Shown: positions 18,444 through 27,969 of the stretch, one piece after another
Numbering within the stretch: position 1 is the stretch's first letter
Layout: each line of letters starts with the position of its first letter
Source of the DNA: Desulfobulbaceae bacterium UBA2273
GTDB lineage: Bacteria > Desulfobacterota > Desulfobulbia > Desulfobulbales > Desulfurivibrionaceae
Length of the DNA: 64,000 nucleotides
Direction of reading: 5' to 3'
NCBI GenBank assembly: GCA_002347095.1
Contig: DDWZ01000016.1
Coordinates: 1-64,000 of the forward strand
Position numbers and translations under genes: made by a program
The notes under the pieces: model-generated
What the model saw: only the letters and a program-made list of their open reading frames with translations
Databases searched by the model: none
Told to the model about the DNA's origin: nothing

Positions 18444-18451
18444 GGGATAAT

Positions 18452-18645
18452 ATGAAAACAATGCGGTCTGTCATCAGAATAGTCGTGTGCCCTTTATTTC
18501 TTAGCAGTGCGTGTCCGGGTTTGTCAGGCGCGGGGGGAGGTTCTTGCCAAAACTGATGGAGGAAGGGCGGAACGATATCGCTAGCAAGATGATCACACGA
18601 ATACTGCCTTTGTTCCAGGCCGTGACTTTTGGTAAAAAAACATGA
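18452..18645 (+). pseudogene. Possible frame-split small exported protein
   Basis: ATG 18452 opens a 34-codon frame with a signal-like start (MKTMRSVIRIVVCPLFLSSA) that stops at 18554-18556. A second frame, open from 18505 and ending at 18643-18645, carries RFLPKLMEEGRNDIASK and overlaps both neighbours (TGATG at 18554-18558, ATGA at 18642-18645). A run of six G at 18532-18537 lies where the two frames could join. Read through one G of slippage, they would give a single exported peptide of about 63 residues. It may be a broken gene, a phase-variable gene or nothing. Confidence 0.3.
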
Positions 18646-19619
18646 CAGGAGAGTCGAGACAATCAATTATGTGCCAGCGCGTCGATGCCAGGATCGGCCT
18701 GGCGCTAGGCGGCGGGTCGGCACGCGGCCTAGCGCATCTGGGCGTCATCCGTGCACTGGAAGAGGCAGGAATCAAGATAGATTTCATTGCTGGCACCAGC
18801 ATTGGCGCTTTGATCGGCGCGATTTATGCCGCAGGCAAGGTGGACGCTCTGGAAGCAACCTTCCAGGATTTTGAATGGATGAAAATCGTCTCATTTTTTG
18901 ATGTCGTTTTTCCAAAGTCGGGGCTGATTGACGGCGTTAAGGTGGGTGAACTGGTGCGCGCCCATATCCGTGCCGATGCCATTGAGACTCTACCGACGCC
19001 TTTTTGTGCCGTCGCGACGGATATCCAGACCGGCGAGGAGGTTGCCATTCGACAGGGGGATGTCATCGAAGCAGTGCGGGCCAGTATTTCCGTGCCCGGC
19101 ATCTTCACCCCGGTGCGTCTTAATGGCCATATCCTGGTGGACGGCGGCCTCACCAACCCGGTACCGGTGAGCGTTGTCCGTGCCATGGGGGCCGAAATCG
19201 TGATCGCGGTGGATCTCAACCACGACATCGTTGCCGGCAAGAATCTTAAGTCGCAGCGAGTAAACATGCCGGTCGCCACAGTGGATGGGGAATTTGACAT
19301 GTTCAGCCGCTGGATGGAGGGCTATCGCCAGTCCATACAGGAAATTAAGGCCAAATTGCTTGACCATGGAGCGCCGGGCGCGATGCAGTTTTCGCGCTGG
19401 CTTTCGTCTGGGGAGTCATTGCCCAGCATATTCGAAGTGCTGCTTGCCTCAATCAACATCATGGAAACACGTATTACTCAATATCGTTTGGAGGCTGACC
19501 GGCCGGACATCCTTATCCAGCCGTTGTTGGGGCACATTCGTTTCCTGGATTTCGGTCGCGCTAAGGAGATTATTGAGATCGGCTATGAGAGCGCGCGGGG
19601 AAAAATCGGTATCGTATAA
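18642..19619 (+). CDS. Patatin-like phospholipase (RssA/YlbK type)
   Basis: 325 residues. The patatin hallmarks are present: the oxyanion loop GGGSARG, the nucleophile elbow GTSIG with S53, and the catalytic aspartate in DGGLTNPVP (D167). There is no signal peptide, so it is probably cytoplasmic or at the membrane face, acting as a serine acyl hydrolase on phospholipids. The start is uncertain: ATG 18642 overlaps the preceding small frame and lacks a good ribosome site; ATG 18669 is also possible. It follows the OMPLA and HD-GYP genes, giving two lipid hydrolases in the same cargo. Confidence 0.88.
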   Translation: MTGESRQSIMCQRVDARIGLALGGGSARGLAHLGVIRALEEAGIKIDFIAGTSIGALIGAIYAAGKVDALEATFQDFEWMKIVSFFDVVFPKSGLIDGVKVGELVRAHIRADAIETLPTPFCAVATDIQTGEEVAIRQGDVIEAVRASISVPGIFTPVRLNGHILVDGGLTNPVPVSVVRAMGAEIVIAVDLNHDIVAGKNLKSQRVNMPVATVDGEFDMFSRWMEGYRQSIQEIKAKLLDHGAPGAMQFSRWLSSGESLPSIFEVLLASINIMETRITQYRLEADRPDILIQPLLGHIRFLDFGRAKEIIEIGYESARGKIGIV

Positions 19620-19711
19620 AAAATCTGAGAAGACTCAGGTTGTTGTTGAAAGTTGGTCGGGCAATACAGTCCATTCCTTTTATGGTAACCTAACTTACAG
19701 AGGAGAAGGCA

Positions 19712-20377
19712 ATGACCGCGCAGACACAACGGAAAAATCAGAGCAGAAAAATAGAGCATGAAGCTCGTGTCGCCGTGGCGGACGGGGTAAACATCCATGA
19801 GACCGTCCGGGATATCACCTTGAAGGCGCTGAGCACAGGCCACCTGGATGTACAAAAAAGTCAGGAGGTCGTTCAAGCTGTGCTGGAGGGCGCGAGTCTT
19901 GGAGCAAAGGAGAAAGGCGCCAGGGTCGACCATGCATTGCGGGAGGTGATGACCGGTGTGGACGAGGCTTTGGCGAAGTCGGCGGAGGCTTCCAAACTGG
20001 CCATCGAAGAGGCGGCTGGTCACATTAAGGAATTCGGCTCTCAGAATCTCCAACGTGGGCTGAATGATTTGCGGACACTGGAGGATATGTTTCTGGAGTC
20101 CGCAAATGATATAGCCCGGGCCTCGGATGACACGGTAAGGAATGTGCTGGGCGATTTGGTACAGCACGCCCGCAATACCGGCACTGCGGTGGGTGCGGCG
20201 GCGAAAAAGGCGGTGGAAACGCTGACCCGGCAACAGGAAGAGAACATGCGCGAAAACGTGAGTGTCGGCGCCGACATGGCCAGGGAGGTGGGAATAAAGA
20301 TTTCCATGGCTGCCGCCGGTTTTTTAGAGGGGATTGCTGAAACGCTCAAGAAAAAGGGCACTAACAAAAAGGAATAG
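19712..20377 (+). CDS. Phasin-like coiled-coil protein (DUF6781-like)
   Basis: 221 residues, almost wholly helical, Ala/Glu/Lys-rich, with no membrane segment and no catalytic motif. Helices with heptad spacing run from about residue 35 to 190 (EVVQAVLEGASLGAKEKG, AEASKLAIEEAAGHIKEFG). The composition is like phasins and related granule- or membrane-associated helical proteins; I believe it falls in the DUF6781 group but cannot confirm that. AGGAG precedes ATG 19712. The stop is two bases before the UbiB-like kinase start, so the two are translationally linked. Confidence 0.6.
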   Translation: MTAQTQRKNQSRKIEHEARVAVADGVNIHETVRDITLKALSTGHLDVQKSQEVVQAVLEGASLGAKEKGARVDHALREVMTGVDEALAKSAEASKLAIEEAAGHIKEFGSQNLQRGLNDLRTLEDMFLESANDIARASDDTVRNVLGDLVQHARNTGTAVGAAAKKAVETLTRQQEENMRENVSVGADMAREVGIKISMAAAGFLEGIAETLKKKGTNKKE

Positions 20378-20379
20378 TG

Positions 20380-22071
20380 ATGCCCTCCGTTTTATGGGAA
20401 ACCCTGACTGCTGCCCGCGATCTGGGGCGGCTCCACGATATCGCCTCAATCTTGGTCCGTTACGGATTCAGTGATATGGTTCGTCGGTTGGGGATGGCCA
20501 GTGCCTTGGAACGCGCCGGCAAGATGCTACACTGGCAAGAGGCCGGTGAACTGGCGCGATTGGAGCCGCCCGCGAGAGTGCGGCGAGCGCTGGAGGAGAT
20601 GGGGCCGACCTTTATCAAATTGGGGCAGATCCTCGCTACACGCATGGACTTGTTTTCCCCTGAATGGATCGCTGAATTCGAAAAATTGCAGGATAGGGCG
20701 CCGTCAGTACCGTTCGTCCAGATCAGGCAGCAGTTGCTGGAGGATCTAGGCACTGTGCCGGAAGAGGTTTTCGCCGAACTGGTTCCCGAGCCGCTGGCCG
20801 CAGCCTCCATTGCCCAAGTCCACAGCGCCCGATTGCGGGGAGGGGAGAATGTCATTGTCAAGGTCCGGCGCCCCGGCATCCGGCCGATCGTCGAAGCTGA
20901 CCTGCGGCTCCTGCTGCGCCTGGCGAAAATTGTCGAGGCCGAATCCCCGGAGATGTTCCGGTTCAGACCGCGAGAGGTGGTGCGTCAGTTCACCCTGTCT
21001 CTGCGCCGCGAACTGGACTTGGCGGCAGAATGCCGCAATGCGGAACGGATTGCCCATAATTTTAGCCTCCACGACGAAATCGTCATCCCAAAAGTCTATT
21101 GGACATGGACCGGCGAACGGATGAACGTACAGGAAACTATCAGCGGGATCCCCGGCCGCGATCTCACAGCCGTAGGGCAGGCCGGCCTGAACCGGAAAAT
21201 TCTGGCTCAACGCGGCGTCCAAGCCGTATTGAAGATGATTTTAGTGGATGGTTTTTTTCACGCCGACCCTCATCAGGGCAATATCTTTTACCTGCCGGAA
21301 AACCGAATCGCCATCATCGATTTTGGTATGGTTGGACGATTGTCTGTCGATCGCCGCAGTCAGGTGGTGGACCTGCTTCATGGCATGGTGGAGAGGGAGG
21401 CCGACCGTGTTGTCGAAGTGCTGCTCGATTGGGCCGGGGAGGCAAAAATCGACCTGGACAGTCTAAAATTAGAAATTGATGGCCTCGTTGATCAGTATCA
21501 TGGCGTTCCCCTGAAAGAACTCAATATCAGCACCATCCTGACTGATCTGACCACCCTGCTCCGTGACTATCATCTTATTTTGCCGCCGGATTTGACGCTG
21601 TTGATTAAATCGTTGATCACCTTGGAAGGGATGGGGCGACAGCTTGATCCGGAGTTTGATATGGTAACGGAGTTTTCACCTTTCCTGCGCCGGGCACTCC
21701 AGGCTCGTTATGCCCCGGATGCCCTTGTCAAACGGGGATGGCAAGCGGTTGTCGACGGTCTCGACATCCTTACCGGTTTGCCTCAGGACTTGCGACAGCT
21801 CTTGCGTTCCGCCCGGAGCGGCAGACTCCAAGTGCACGTAGATGTGACACGGTTGCAGGATTTTGGGGACCAACTGGACTGCGCCACCAGTCGTCTGACT
21901 ATGGGCGTGGTCATCGCCGCCCTGATTATCGGTTCGGCCATCGTTATGACCGTCGAGCGCGGCCCTGTATTGTTTGGCCTACCCCTGTTCGGTCTGCTGG
22001 GATTTATCAGTGCGGCAGTGGCCGGAATCTGGCTGCTCATCTCCATCCGGCGCAGTGGAAGAAATTTCTGA
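20380..22071 (+). CDS. ABC1/UbiB/AarF family atypical kinase
   Basis: 563 residues. Conserved UbiB features are present: the KxGQ-type motif (FIKLGQILATRMD), the Ala-rich nucleotide loop (AAASIAQVHSA), the lysine strand (NVIVKVRRPG), the catalytic loop (FHADPHQGNIFYL) and the metal-binding DFG (IIDFGMVGRL). Two C-terminal membrane helices (about 507-555) anchor it. UbiB proteins are needed for coenzyme Q biosynthesis or distribution and act as ATPases more than protein kinases. The pairing with a coiled-coil partner and location among lipid genes suggest a lipid or quinone role. GTG 20377 is an alternative start; ATG 20380 is preferred. Confidence 0.9.
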   Translation: MPSVLWETLTAARDLGRLHDIASILVRYGFSDMVRRLGMASALERAGKMLHWQEAGELARLEPPARVRRALEEMGPTFIKLGQILATRMDLFSPEWIAEFEKLQDRAPSVPFVQIRQQLLEDLGTVPEEVFAELVPEPLAAASIAQVHSARLRGGENVIVKVRRPGIRPIVEADLRLLLRLAKIVEAESPEMFRFRPREVVRQFTLSLRRELDLAAECRNAERIAHNFSLHDEIVIPKVYWTWTGERMNVQETISGIPGRDLTAVGQAGLNRKILAQRGVQAVLKMILVDGFFHADPHQGNIFYLPENRIAIIDFGMVGRLSVDRRSQVVDLLHGMVEREADRVVEVLLDWAGEAKIDLDSLKLEIDGLVDQYHGVPLKELNISTILTDLTTLLRDYHLILPPDLTLLIKSLITLEGMGRQLDPEFDMVTEFSPFLRRALQARYAPDALVKRGWQAVVDGLDILTGLPQDLRQLLRSARSGRLQVHVDVTRLQDFGDQLDCATSRLTMGVVIAALIIGSAIVMTVERGPVLFGLPLFGLLGFISAAVAGIWLLISIRRSGRNF

Positions 22072-22244
22072 GGGTGAAAACCCTAGGTGTAATTTTATGG
22101 AAAAGCAAGTGCGAAAAAACAAATCGTTTTGGTCGAGTTGGCAGTAGCCGCATGGTGGATATGGGGGGCGGTAGAACCTCTTCCCCGATTGACTGATCTG
22201 AAATGAAAGGCGTCAGGCACGTCTTGGCTGGTTGAGGAAGAACA

Positions 22245-23318
22245 ATGATCGAACAGCGGAAAAAATGGTTGATCAGAGCCGTGGGGTCTATGGCAATTGG
22301 CATTTTGGCTGTGGTCGCATGGCAACGATATGGCGGCAACGAAAAGAATGAGGGAATTTCCAGCGGCAATGGCCGCATCGAGGCGGTTGAAATCGACATC
22401 GCCGCCAAAATCTCAGGCCGAATCAAAGCTATTCTGGTGAACGAAGGCGACTTCGTCACCGTAGGACAGATTGTCGCACGCATGGATACCGAGGTGCTCG
22501 ATGCCCAGCGCCGCGAGGCCGAAGCATATCTTCGTAAGGCAGAAAGCGCTGTTAAAACCGTGCAGAACCAAGTGGTGCAACGCCAGAGTGAGAAGGCCGC
22601 CGCTCTGGCGTTGCTCGCGCAACGCGAGGCCGAACTTGATGCGGCTCAAAAACGTCTATCGCGTTCGGCACCCCTGGCTGGCATGGGTGCCGTCTCCACC
22701 CAGGAACTCGACGATGATCGCGCCCAAGCCCTGAGCAGCCAAGCGGCAATCCGGGCGGCAAAAGCTCAGACAGCCGCGACCGAAGCCGCGATTGCCACGG
22801 CACAATCCCAGGAGGTTGAAGCGCGCTCGGTTGTCGAGGCGACACGGGCCACGATCGAACGACTCCAGGCAGACATTGATGACAGTGCGTTGAAGGCGAC
22901 CCGCGACGGCCGCGTGCAGTACCGCATTGCCCAGCCCGGCGAGGTGGTTGCCGGTGGGGGCAAGATCCTCAACCTGCTCGACCTGAGCGATGTGTACATG
23001 ACCTTCTTTTTGCCATCCGCCATTGCGGGCCGGGTCGCCATCGGCTCCGAGGCGCGGTTGGTGCTCGATGCCGCCCCGGATTACGTCATCCCGGCGACGG
23101 TTTCCTTTGTCGCCGATGTGGCCCAGTTCACCCCCAAGACCGTGGAAACCGCCAGCGAACGGCAGAAGCTGATGTTCCGGGTCAAGGCGCACATCGCACC
23201 GGAGCTGCTCAAGAAACATATCCGTCAGGTCAAAACCGGCCTGCCGGGCATAGCCCATGTCCGGCTCGATCCGCAGATTGCGTGGCCGAACGCCCTACAG
23301 GTGAGGCTCCCGCAATGA
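22245..23318 (+). CDS. yhiI: HlyD-family membrane-fusion protein (YhiI-like)
   Basis: 357 residues. One N-terminal membrane anchor ([19 protein letters not shown]) is followed by a biotinyl-lipoyl half ([20 protein letters not shown]), a long coiled coil (about 90-210), the second lipoyl half ([20 protein letters not shown]) and a C-terminal barrel. It is the adaptor of an ABC exporter. The stop overlaps the ATG of the next gene (ATGA at 23315-23318). The three genes match E. coli yhiI-rbbA-yhhJ in order and sizes. Upstream, 22072-22244 has no gene that I can support. Confidence 0.85.
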   Translation: MIEQRKKWLIRAVGSMAIGILAVVAWQRYGGNEKNEGISSGNGRIEAVEIDIAAKISGRIKAILVNEGDFVTVGQIVARMDTEVLDAQRREAEAYLRKAESAVKTVQNQVVQRQSEKAAALALLAQREAELDAAQKRLSRSAPLAGMGAVSTQELDDDRAQALSSQAAIRAAKAQTAATEAAIATAQSQEVEARSVVEATRATIERLQADIDDSALKATRDGRVQYRIAQPGEVVAGGGKILNLLDLSDVYMTFFLPSAIAGRVAIGSEARLVLDAAPDYVIPATVSFVADVAQFTPKTVETASERQKLMFRVKAHIAPELLKKHIRQVKTGLPGIAHVRLDPQIAWPNALQVRLPQ

Positions 23319-26101
23319 GCGAGGCCGAGTCACCTCCCGCGTCGCTTGCGGCAGAAACACCCCCGGTCGCCTCGTTAACCGAGGTCAGCCTGCGCTACGG
23401 CAAGACCCTGGCCTTGGACACGGTCACCCTTGATCTGCCGGCCGGACAAATGGTCGGCTTGATCGGCCCGGACGGGGTAGGAAAATCTACGCTCTTCTCG
23501 TTGATCGCCGGCGCCCGCATCATCCAGAGCGGCCGGATTGCGGTGCTGGCCGGGGATATGGCCGAAGCCCACCACCGGAAATCCGTCTGCCCGCGCATTG
23601 CCTATATGCCTCAGGGACTGGGCAAAAATCTTTACCCAACCCTGTCGGTATTCGAAAACATCGATTTCTTCGGCCGTCTCTTCTCCCAAGAGAGCAGCGA
23701 ACGAGAGCGCCGCATCGCCGACCTGCTCGTCAGCACCGACCTGGCTCCTTTCCGGGACCGCCCGGCGGGCAAGCTTTCCGGAGGGATGAAACAAAAACTC
23801 GGCCTTTGCTGTGCCCTTATCCACGATCCCGATCTCCTGATCCTCGATGAACCCACCACCGGGGTTGATCCCCTCTCGCGCCGACAGTTCTGGGAGTTGA
23901 TCGGACGGATCCGGGCCGGGCAACCCGGGATGAGCGTCCTGGTGGCCACCGCCTATATGGAAGAGGCCGCCCGCTTCGACTGGCTGGTGGCCATGGATGG
24001 TGGGCGGGTGCTGACCACCGGCACCCCGCAGCAGCTACTGGAGCGTACCGCCAGCGATACCCTGGAGGGGGCCTTTATTGCCTTGCTACCGGAAGAAAAA
24101 CGCGCCGGCCACCAGGCGATCCGCATCCCACCACGCGAAACCGATGGCGAGGAGATCGCGATCGAGGCGAAGAATCTGACCATGCGTTTCGGCGACTTCA
24201 CCGCAGTGGACCGGGTGAGTTTCCGCATCGCCCGCGGGGAGATCTTCGGCTTTCTCGGCTCCAACGGCTGCGGTAAGACCACGACCATGAAGATGCTCAC
24301 CGGGTTACTGACGGCCAGCGATGGGGAGGCGTGGCTCTTCGGCCAGACGATAAACCCCAAGGATCTTGAAACCCGTCGCCGCGTCGGCTACATGACCCAG
24401 TCCTTCTCGCTCTATTCCGAGCTGAGCGTGGAGCAGAACCTCACCTTGCACGCCCGCCTTTTCAGCGTACCCGTCGAGCAGATTCCAGACCGCGTAAGCG
24501 AAATGGCCCGCCGCTTCGGCTTAACCGAGATCATGGCGGCGCTGCCAGACAGTCTCCCTTTGGGGCAACGCCAACGGCTCTCCCTGGCGGTGGCGATGAT
24601 CCATCAGCCGGAGATGCTGATCCTCGATGAACCCACCTCGGGGGTGGACCCGATCGCCCGGGATGGGTTCTGGCAAATGTTGATCGACCTCGCCCGCCAT
24701 GACCGGGTCACCATCTTCATCTCCACCCATTTCATGAACGAAGCCGAACGGTGCGACCGCATCTCCCTGATGCACGCAGGCCTGGTGCTGGTCAGCGATA
24801 CGCCCGCCACGATCATGCAAAACCGCGGGGCAACAACCCTGGAAGAGGCATTTATCGGCTACCTGGAAGACACCGTACCCGAGGGCAAGTCCCCCGAGCT
24901 ATCCGCAAACGCGGCGGCGCTCCCTCCCCCCCCGCCACCCCACGACAGGAGCGTGCCGATCAAAAAAATCGGCTTCGATCTTCGCCGGCTGCTCAGCTAC
25001 AGCCGGCGCGAAGGGTTGGAGCTCCAGCGGGATCCGATTCGGGCCACCCTGGCGTTGCTCGGCAGCGTCATCCTCATGCTGATCATGGGCTACGGGATCA
25101 CCCTGGATGTGGAGGGGCTCTCCTTTGCCGTGCTCGACCGCGACCAGACCTCGACCAGCCGCGATTATGCGCTCAACCTTGCCGGCTCCCATTATTACTT
25201 CATCGAACACGCACCCATTACCGATTACGCCGATCTGGACCGGCGCATGCGGGGTGGCGAGATCAGCCTGGCCCTGGAAATACCGCCGGGCTTTGCCCGC
25301 GATCTGGGGCGCGGCACCCCGGTGGCGATCGGGGCCTGGATCGACGGCGCCATGCCGCAACGGGCCGAAACCATTCAGGGCTATGTGCGCGGAATGCATG
25401 CCCATTGGCTGGCCGAGATGGCGGCGCGCAAGCTTGGCCAGTCCCGCTCCGCCGGGTTGATCAAGATCGAAACCCGGTTTCGCTACAACCCCGAAGTTAA
25501 GAGCCTGATCGCAATGGTGCCGGCGGTGATTCCCCTCTTGCTCCTGATGATTCCGGCGATGCTCACGGCGCTCAGTGTGGTGCGGGAAAAAGAGCTGGGC
25601 TCCATCGTCAACCTCTATGTCACGCCGGTTACCCGGCTTGAGTTTCTGCTCGGCAAACAACTGCCCTACATCGGCCTGGCAATGGTGAACTTTTTGCTTA
25701 TGTCCTTGCTGGCGGTGACCGTTTTCGGCGTGCCGATGAAGGGGAGCTTTTTGGTCCTCTCCGTTGCGGCCCTGCTCTATGTCACTTCGGCCACCGCCAT
25801 GGGCTTGTTGTTTTCCACCTTTGTCCGCAGCCAGATTGCGGCCATCTTCGGCACGGCCGTGCTCACCATCCTGCCCGCCGTACAGTTCTCCGGCATGACC
25901 GACCCGGTCTCCTCACTGGAAGGGATGGGCAGGATGATCGGTACCATCTACCCCACCACGTATTTCCTGATCATTGCCCGCGGAACATTTTCCAAGGGAC
26001 TTGGTTTTGCGGACCTTCAGGCCTCCTTCCTGCCGCTTATCCTGGCCGTACCATTGCTGACCGGGCTCTGCGTGCTGTTGTTGCGCAAACAGGAGCGCTG
26101 A
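23315..26101 (+). CDS. rbbA: ABC exporter with two ATPase domains fused to a permease (RbbA/YhiH-like)
   Basis: 928 residues. The first ATPase has Walker [10 protein letters not shown] (51-59), signature LSGGMKQKL and Walker [14 protein letters not shown]. The second has GSNGCGKTT (315-323), a degenerate signature (LPLGQRQRL, without the canonical LSGG) and [12 protein letters not shown]. From about residue 560 there is an ABC-2 type permease with one segment, a large periplasmic loop and five or so further segments. E. coli RbbA (911 residues) has this same build and was described as ribosome-associated, though the operon looks like an exporter. The ATG at 23315 overlaps the yhiI stop; the longer frame starts inside yhiI. 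Confidence 0.87.
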   Translation: MSEAESPPASLAAETPPVASLTEVSLRYGKTLALDTVTLDLPAGQMVGLIGPDGVGKSTLFSLIAGARIIQSGRIAVLAGDMAEAHHRKSVCPRIAYMPQGLGKNLYPTLSVFENIDFFGRLFSQESSERERRIADLLVSTDLAPFRDRPAGKLSGGMKQKLGLCCALIHDPDLLILDEPTTGVDPLSRRQFWELIGRIRAGQPGMSVLVATAYMEEAARFDWLVAMDGGRVLTTGTPQQLLERTASDTLEGAFIALLPEEKRAGHQAIRIPPRETDGEEIAIEAKNLTMRFGDFTAVDRVSFRIARGEIFGFLGSNGCGKTTTMKMLTGLLTASDGEAWLFGQTINPKDLETRRRVGYMTQSFSLYSELSVEQNLTLHARLFSVPVEQIPDRVSEMARRFGLTEIMAALPDSLPLGQRQRLSLAVAMIHQPEMLILDEPTSGVDPIARDGFWQMLIDLARHDRVTIFISTHFMNEAERCDRISLMHAGLVLVSDTPATIMQNRGATTLEEAFIGYLEDTVPEGKSPELSANAAALPPPPPPHDRSVPIKKIGFDLRRLLSYSRREGLELQRDPIRATLALLGSVILMLIMGYGITLDVEGLSFAVLDRDQTSTSRDYALNLAGSHYYFIEHAPITDYADLDRRMRGGEISLALEIPPGFARDLGRGTPVAIGAWIDGAMPQRAETIQGYVRGMHAHWLAEMAARKLGQSRSAGLIKIETRFRYNPEVKSLIAMVPAVIPLLLLMIPAMLTALSVVREKELGSIVNLYVTPVTRLEFLLGKQLPYIGLAMVNFLLMSLLAVTVFGVPMKGSFLVLSVAALLYVTSATAMGLLFSTFVRSQIAAIFGTAVLTILPAVQFSGMTDPVSSLEGMGRMIGTIYPTTYFLIIARGTFSKGLGFADLQASFLPLILAVPLLTGLCVLLLRKQER

Positions 26102-26103
26102 CC

Positions 26104-27225
26104 ATGCGACTCGACAACATTCGACAATTGGGCATCAAGGAACTGCGCAGCCTGGTCCGTGATCCGATAATGCAAGCGCTGATCGTTTTTGCTTTCACGA
26201 TTTCGGTTTATTCGGGAGCCACGGCAATGCCGGAAACCCTCAACAAGGCACCGATCGGCATCGTTGACGAAGATCAGTCGCCGCTGTCGGCGCGTATCGT
26301 TGACTCCTTTTATCCGCCGCATTTTCTGCCGCCGGTGCTGATTACCCCGGCCGAGATGGACAGCCGGATGGATGCCGGTCTTGATACTTTTGCACTGAAC
26401 ATTCCCCCGGAGTTTCAGTCTGATCTGCTGGCAGGGCGACAACCAACGGTTCAGCTGAATGTGGATGCGACCCGTATGACTCAAGCCTTTAGCGGCAGCG
26501 GCTATATCCAGACCATGATCAGTAGCGAGGTAGCCGAATTCGTTCAGCGGTATCGCGGGACAGCAGTGCAACCGGTCGAGCTCGAACTGAGGGCGCGCTT
26601 CAACCCCTCATTGACCCAAACATGGTTCGGTGCTGTGATGGAGGTAATCAACAACGTCACTATGCTGTCCATCGTGCTCACCGGTGCCGCTTTGATCCGT
26701 GAACGGGAGCATGGCACCATCGAACATCTGCTGGTCATGCCGGTGACGCCCTTTGAGATCATGGCGAGCAAGGTCTGGTCCATGGGGCTGGTGGTCCTTG
26801 TCTCCTGTGCTTTTTCCCTGGTCTTTGTGGTCCAGGGCCTCCTTTCGGTGCCCATTGAAGGTTCGCTCGCCCTCTTTCTGCTCGGCACCGCCCTGCACCT
26901 GTTCGCCACCACCTCCATGGGGATTTTTCTGGGCACCATCGCGCGCTCGATGCCGCAGTTCGGGCTGCTTTTGATGCTTTTGCTGTTACCGCTACAGATG
27001 CTCTCTGGCGGGGTCACACCACGCGAAAGCATGCCTGACTTTGTTCAGGCCGTAATGCAGATAGCGCCGACCACCCACTTTGTCTCACTTGCCCAGGCGA
27101 TTCTCTATCGGGGCGCGGGCCTGGATGTGGTGTGGTCGCAATTCATTATCCTCGTCTTGATAGGCACGGTTTTTTTTGGTATTACACTGATCCGTTTCCG
27201 CAAAACCATCGGGATGATGGGGTGA
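26104..27225 (+). CDS. yhhJ: ABC-2 type permease (YhhJ-like)
   Basis: 373 residues. One N-terminal membrane helix (IMQALIVFAFTISVYSG), a periplasmic domain (about 45-180), then a C-terminal membrane block with the ABC-2 motif (EREHGTIEHLLVMPVTPFEIM) and four to five more helices. It starts two bases after the rbbA stop and would form the second membrane half of the transporter. It is the last intact cargo gene before the left end of the transposon. Confidence 0.88.
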   Translation: MRLDNIRQLGIKELRSLVRDPIMQALIVFAFTISVYSGATAMPETLNKAPIGIVDEDQSPLSARIVDSFYPPHFLPPVLITPAEMDSRMDAGLDTFALNIPPEFQSDLLAGRQPTVQLNVDATRMTQAFSGSGYIQTMISSEVAEFVQRYRGTAVQPVELELRARFNPSLTQTWFGAVMEVINNVTMLSIVLTGAALIREREHGTIEHLLVMPVTPFEIMASKVWSMGLVVLVSCAFSLVFVVQGLLSVPIEGSLALFLLGTALHLFATTSMGIFLGTIARSMPQFGLLLMLLLLPLQMLSGGVTPRESMPDFVQAVMQIAPTTHFVSLAQAILYRGAGLDVVWSQFIILVLIGTVFFGITLIRFRKTIGMMG

Positions 27226-27452
27226 GATGGGTTGTGCATCCACAGGGGAAAATGATTCGATTGATAGGGGGCACCCGAGTATCGTGATGAGCCTAGAAAT
27301 CTAATTTCCTTAAGGGAACCCCCCGGTGAGTTTCATGATCAATTCTGTAATTTGAAATAGTCCGGCGCTACAGCGTCGGGTAACGCGACCAAATCACCAA
27401 GCAGGGCCTGGTTGCGGGAGAACCCGATTGAAAAGCAGTAATAAGCCATCAC

Positions 27453-27647
27453 TCATGCCTCAATGAGCATGTGTTCGTCAGCCTGTGCAAGACCCAAGAA
27501 ATAATTGAGTCATGGCGAAAGGATTATAATGTAAATTGGCCCCACAGCTCTCTGGACAACATGACCCCAGAAGAATTTTCAGCAGCTTTTAAACGGGCTC
27601 AAAAAGCCGAAATCGCTAATCGCAGAGTGGAACAATCACAGGGGTAA
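27453..27647 (+). pseudogene. IS3-family transposase (OrfB) C-terminal remnant
   Basis: The frame that ends with TAA at 27645-27647 reads CLNEHVFVSLCKTQEIIESW, then RKDYNVNWPHSSLDNMTP and EEFSAAFKRAQ. This is the typical end of an IS3-group OrfB integrase domain, with the conserved W-R-DYN and PHSSL motifs. Upstream of about 27453 the same frame has stops (taa at 27439-27443 region) and no DDE residues remain, so only about 64 codons are left. It indicates an earlier insertion sequence within the transposon, next to its left end. Confidence 0.8.
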
Positions 27648-27752
27648 GGTCAGTGATACTTGAATTTAGGCAATGGCCATTTGGGTTACTGGTTCGGAGG
27701 GCTTTTCTCGGATGCCAGATTGATGCGCTCCGGCGGGAGACAATTATTAGCC

Positions 27753-27896
27753 AACTTTATTTTTTGTCTGCGGCCGTCGGGAGGAGAAGGATTTTCAAAC
27801 TTTATTTTTTTTTGCATTTTGCTAAAATGAAAAATTATGGCATAACTTGCCGTAATTAGAAGGGCTATGGTTTCCTAACTTTATTTTCTATAGACA
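27753..27896 (-). repeat. Tn7-like left end with three TnsB-binding-type sites
   Basis: Read on the minus strand from 27896: TGTCTATA, then GAAAATAAAGTTAGGAAACC (27888-27869). Further in are AAAAATAAAGTTTGAAAATC (core 27808-27798) and AAAAATAAAGTTGGCTAATA (core 27763-27753). The three share RAAAATAAAGTTNGNNAA. Known: the Tn7 end is TGT plus five bases, then a TnsB site beginning GACAATAAAGT; its left end has three separated sites in about 150 bp. The 8-base offset, the AATAAAGT core, the count and the 144-bp span all agree. Confidence 0.8.
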
Positions 27897-27969
27897 GCAG
27901 CGGCGGCTTGAGAATTTACTGCTTCCAGAGTAGGATGTGCCGCAGAAAAGAGAAGGTGCAGGTGTGATT

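Larger units (their letters stand above)
1..27896 (+). mobile_element. Tn7-like transposon (right end off window, left end at 27896)
   Basis: Seen: tnsB, tnsC, tnsD and tnsE in Tn7 order on the + strand, 20 kb of non-core cargo, then at 27896 a terminus that reads 5'-TGTCTATA on the minus strand, with a first TnsB-like site directly inside and two more copies further in. Known: in Tn7 the tns genes start near the right end and read inward, cargo follows, and the left end carries three spaced TnsB sites in about 150 bp. The layout here matches, so the right end and tnsA should lie upstream of base 1. The five bases after the end (GCAGC, 27897-27901) would be one copy of the target duplication; the other copy is off the window. 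The element also carries an IS3 remnant. Confidence 0.82.
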
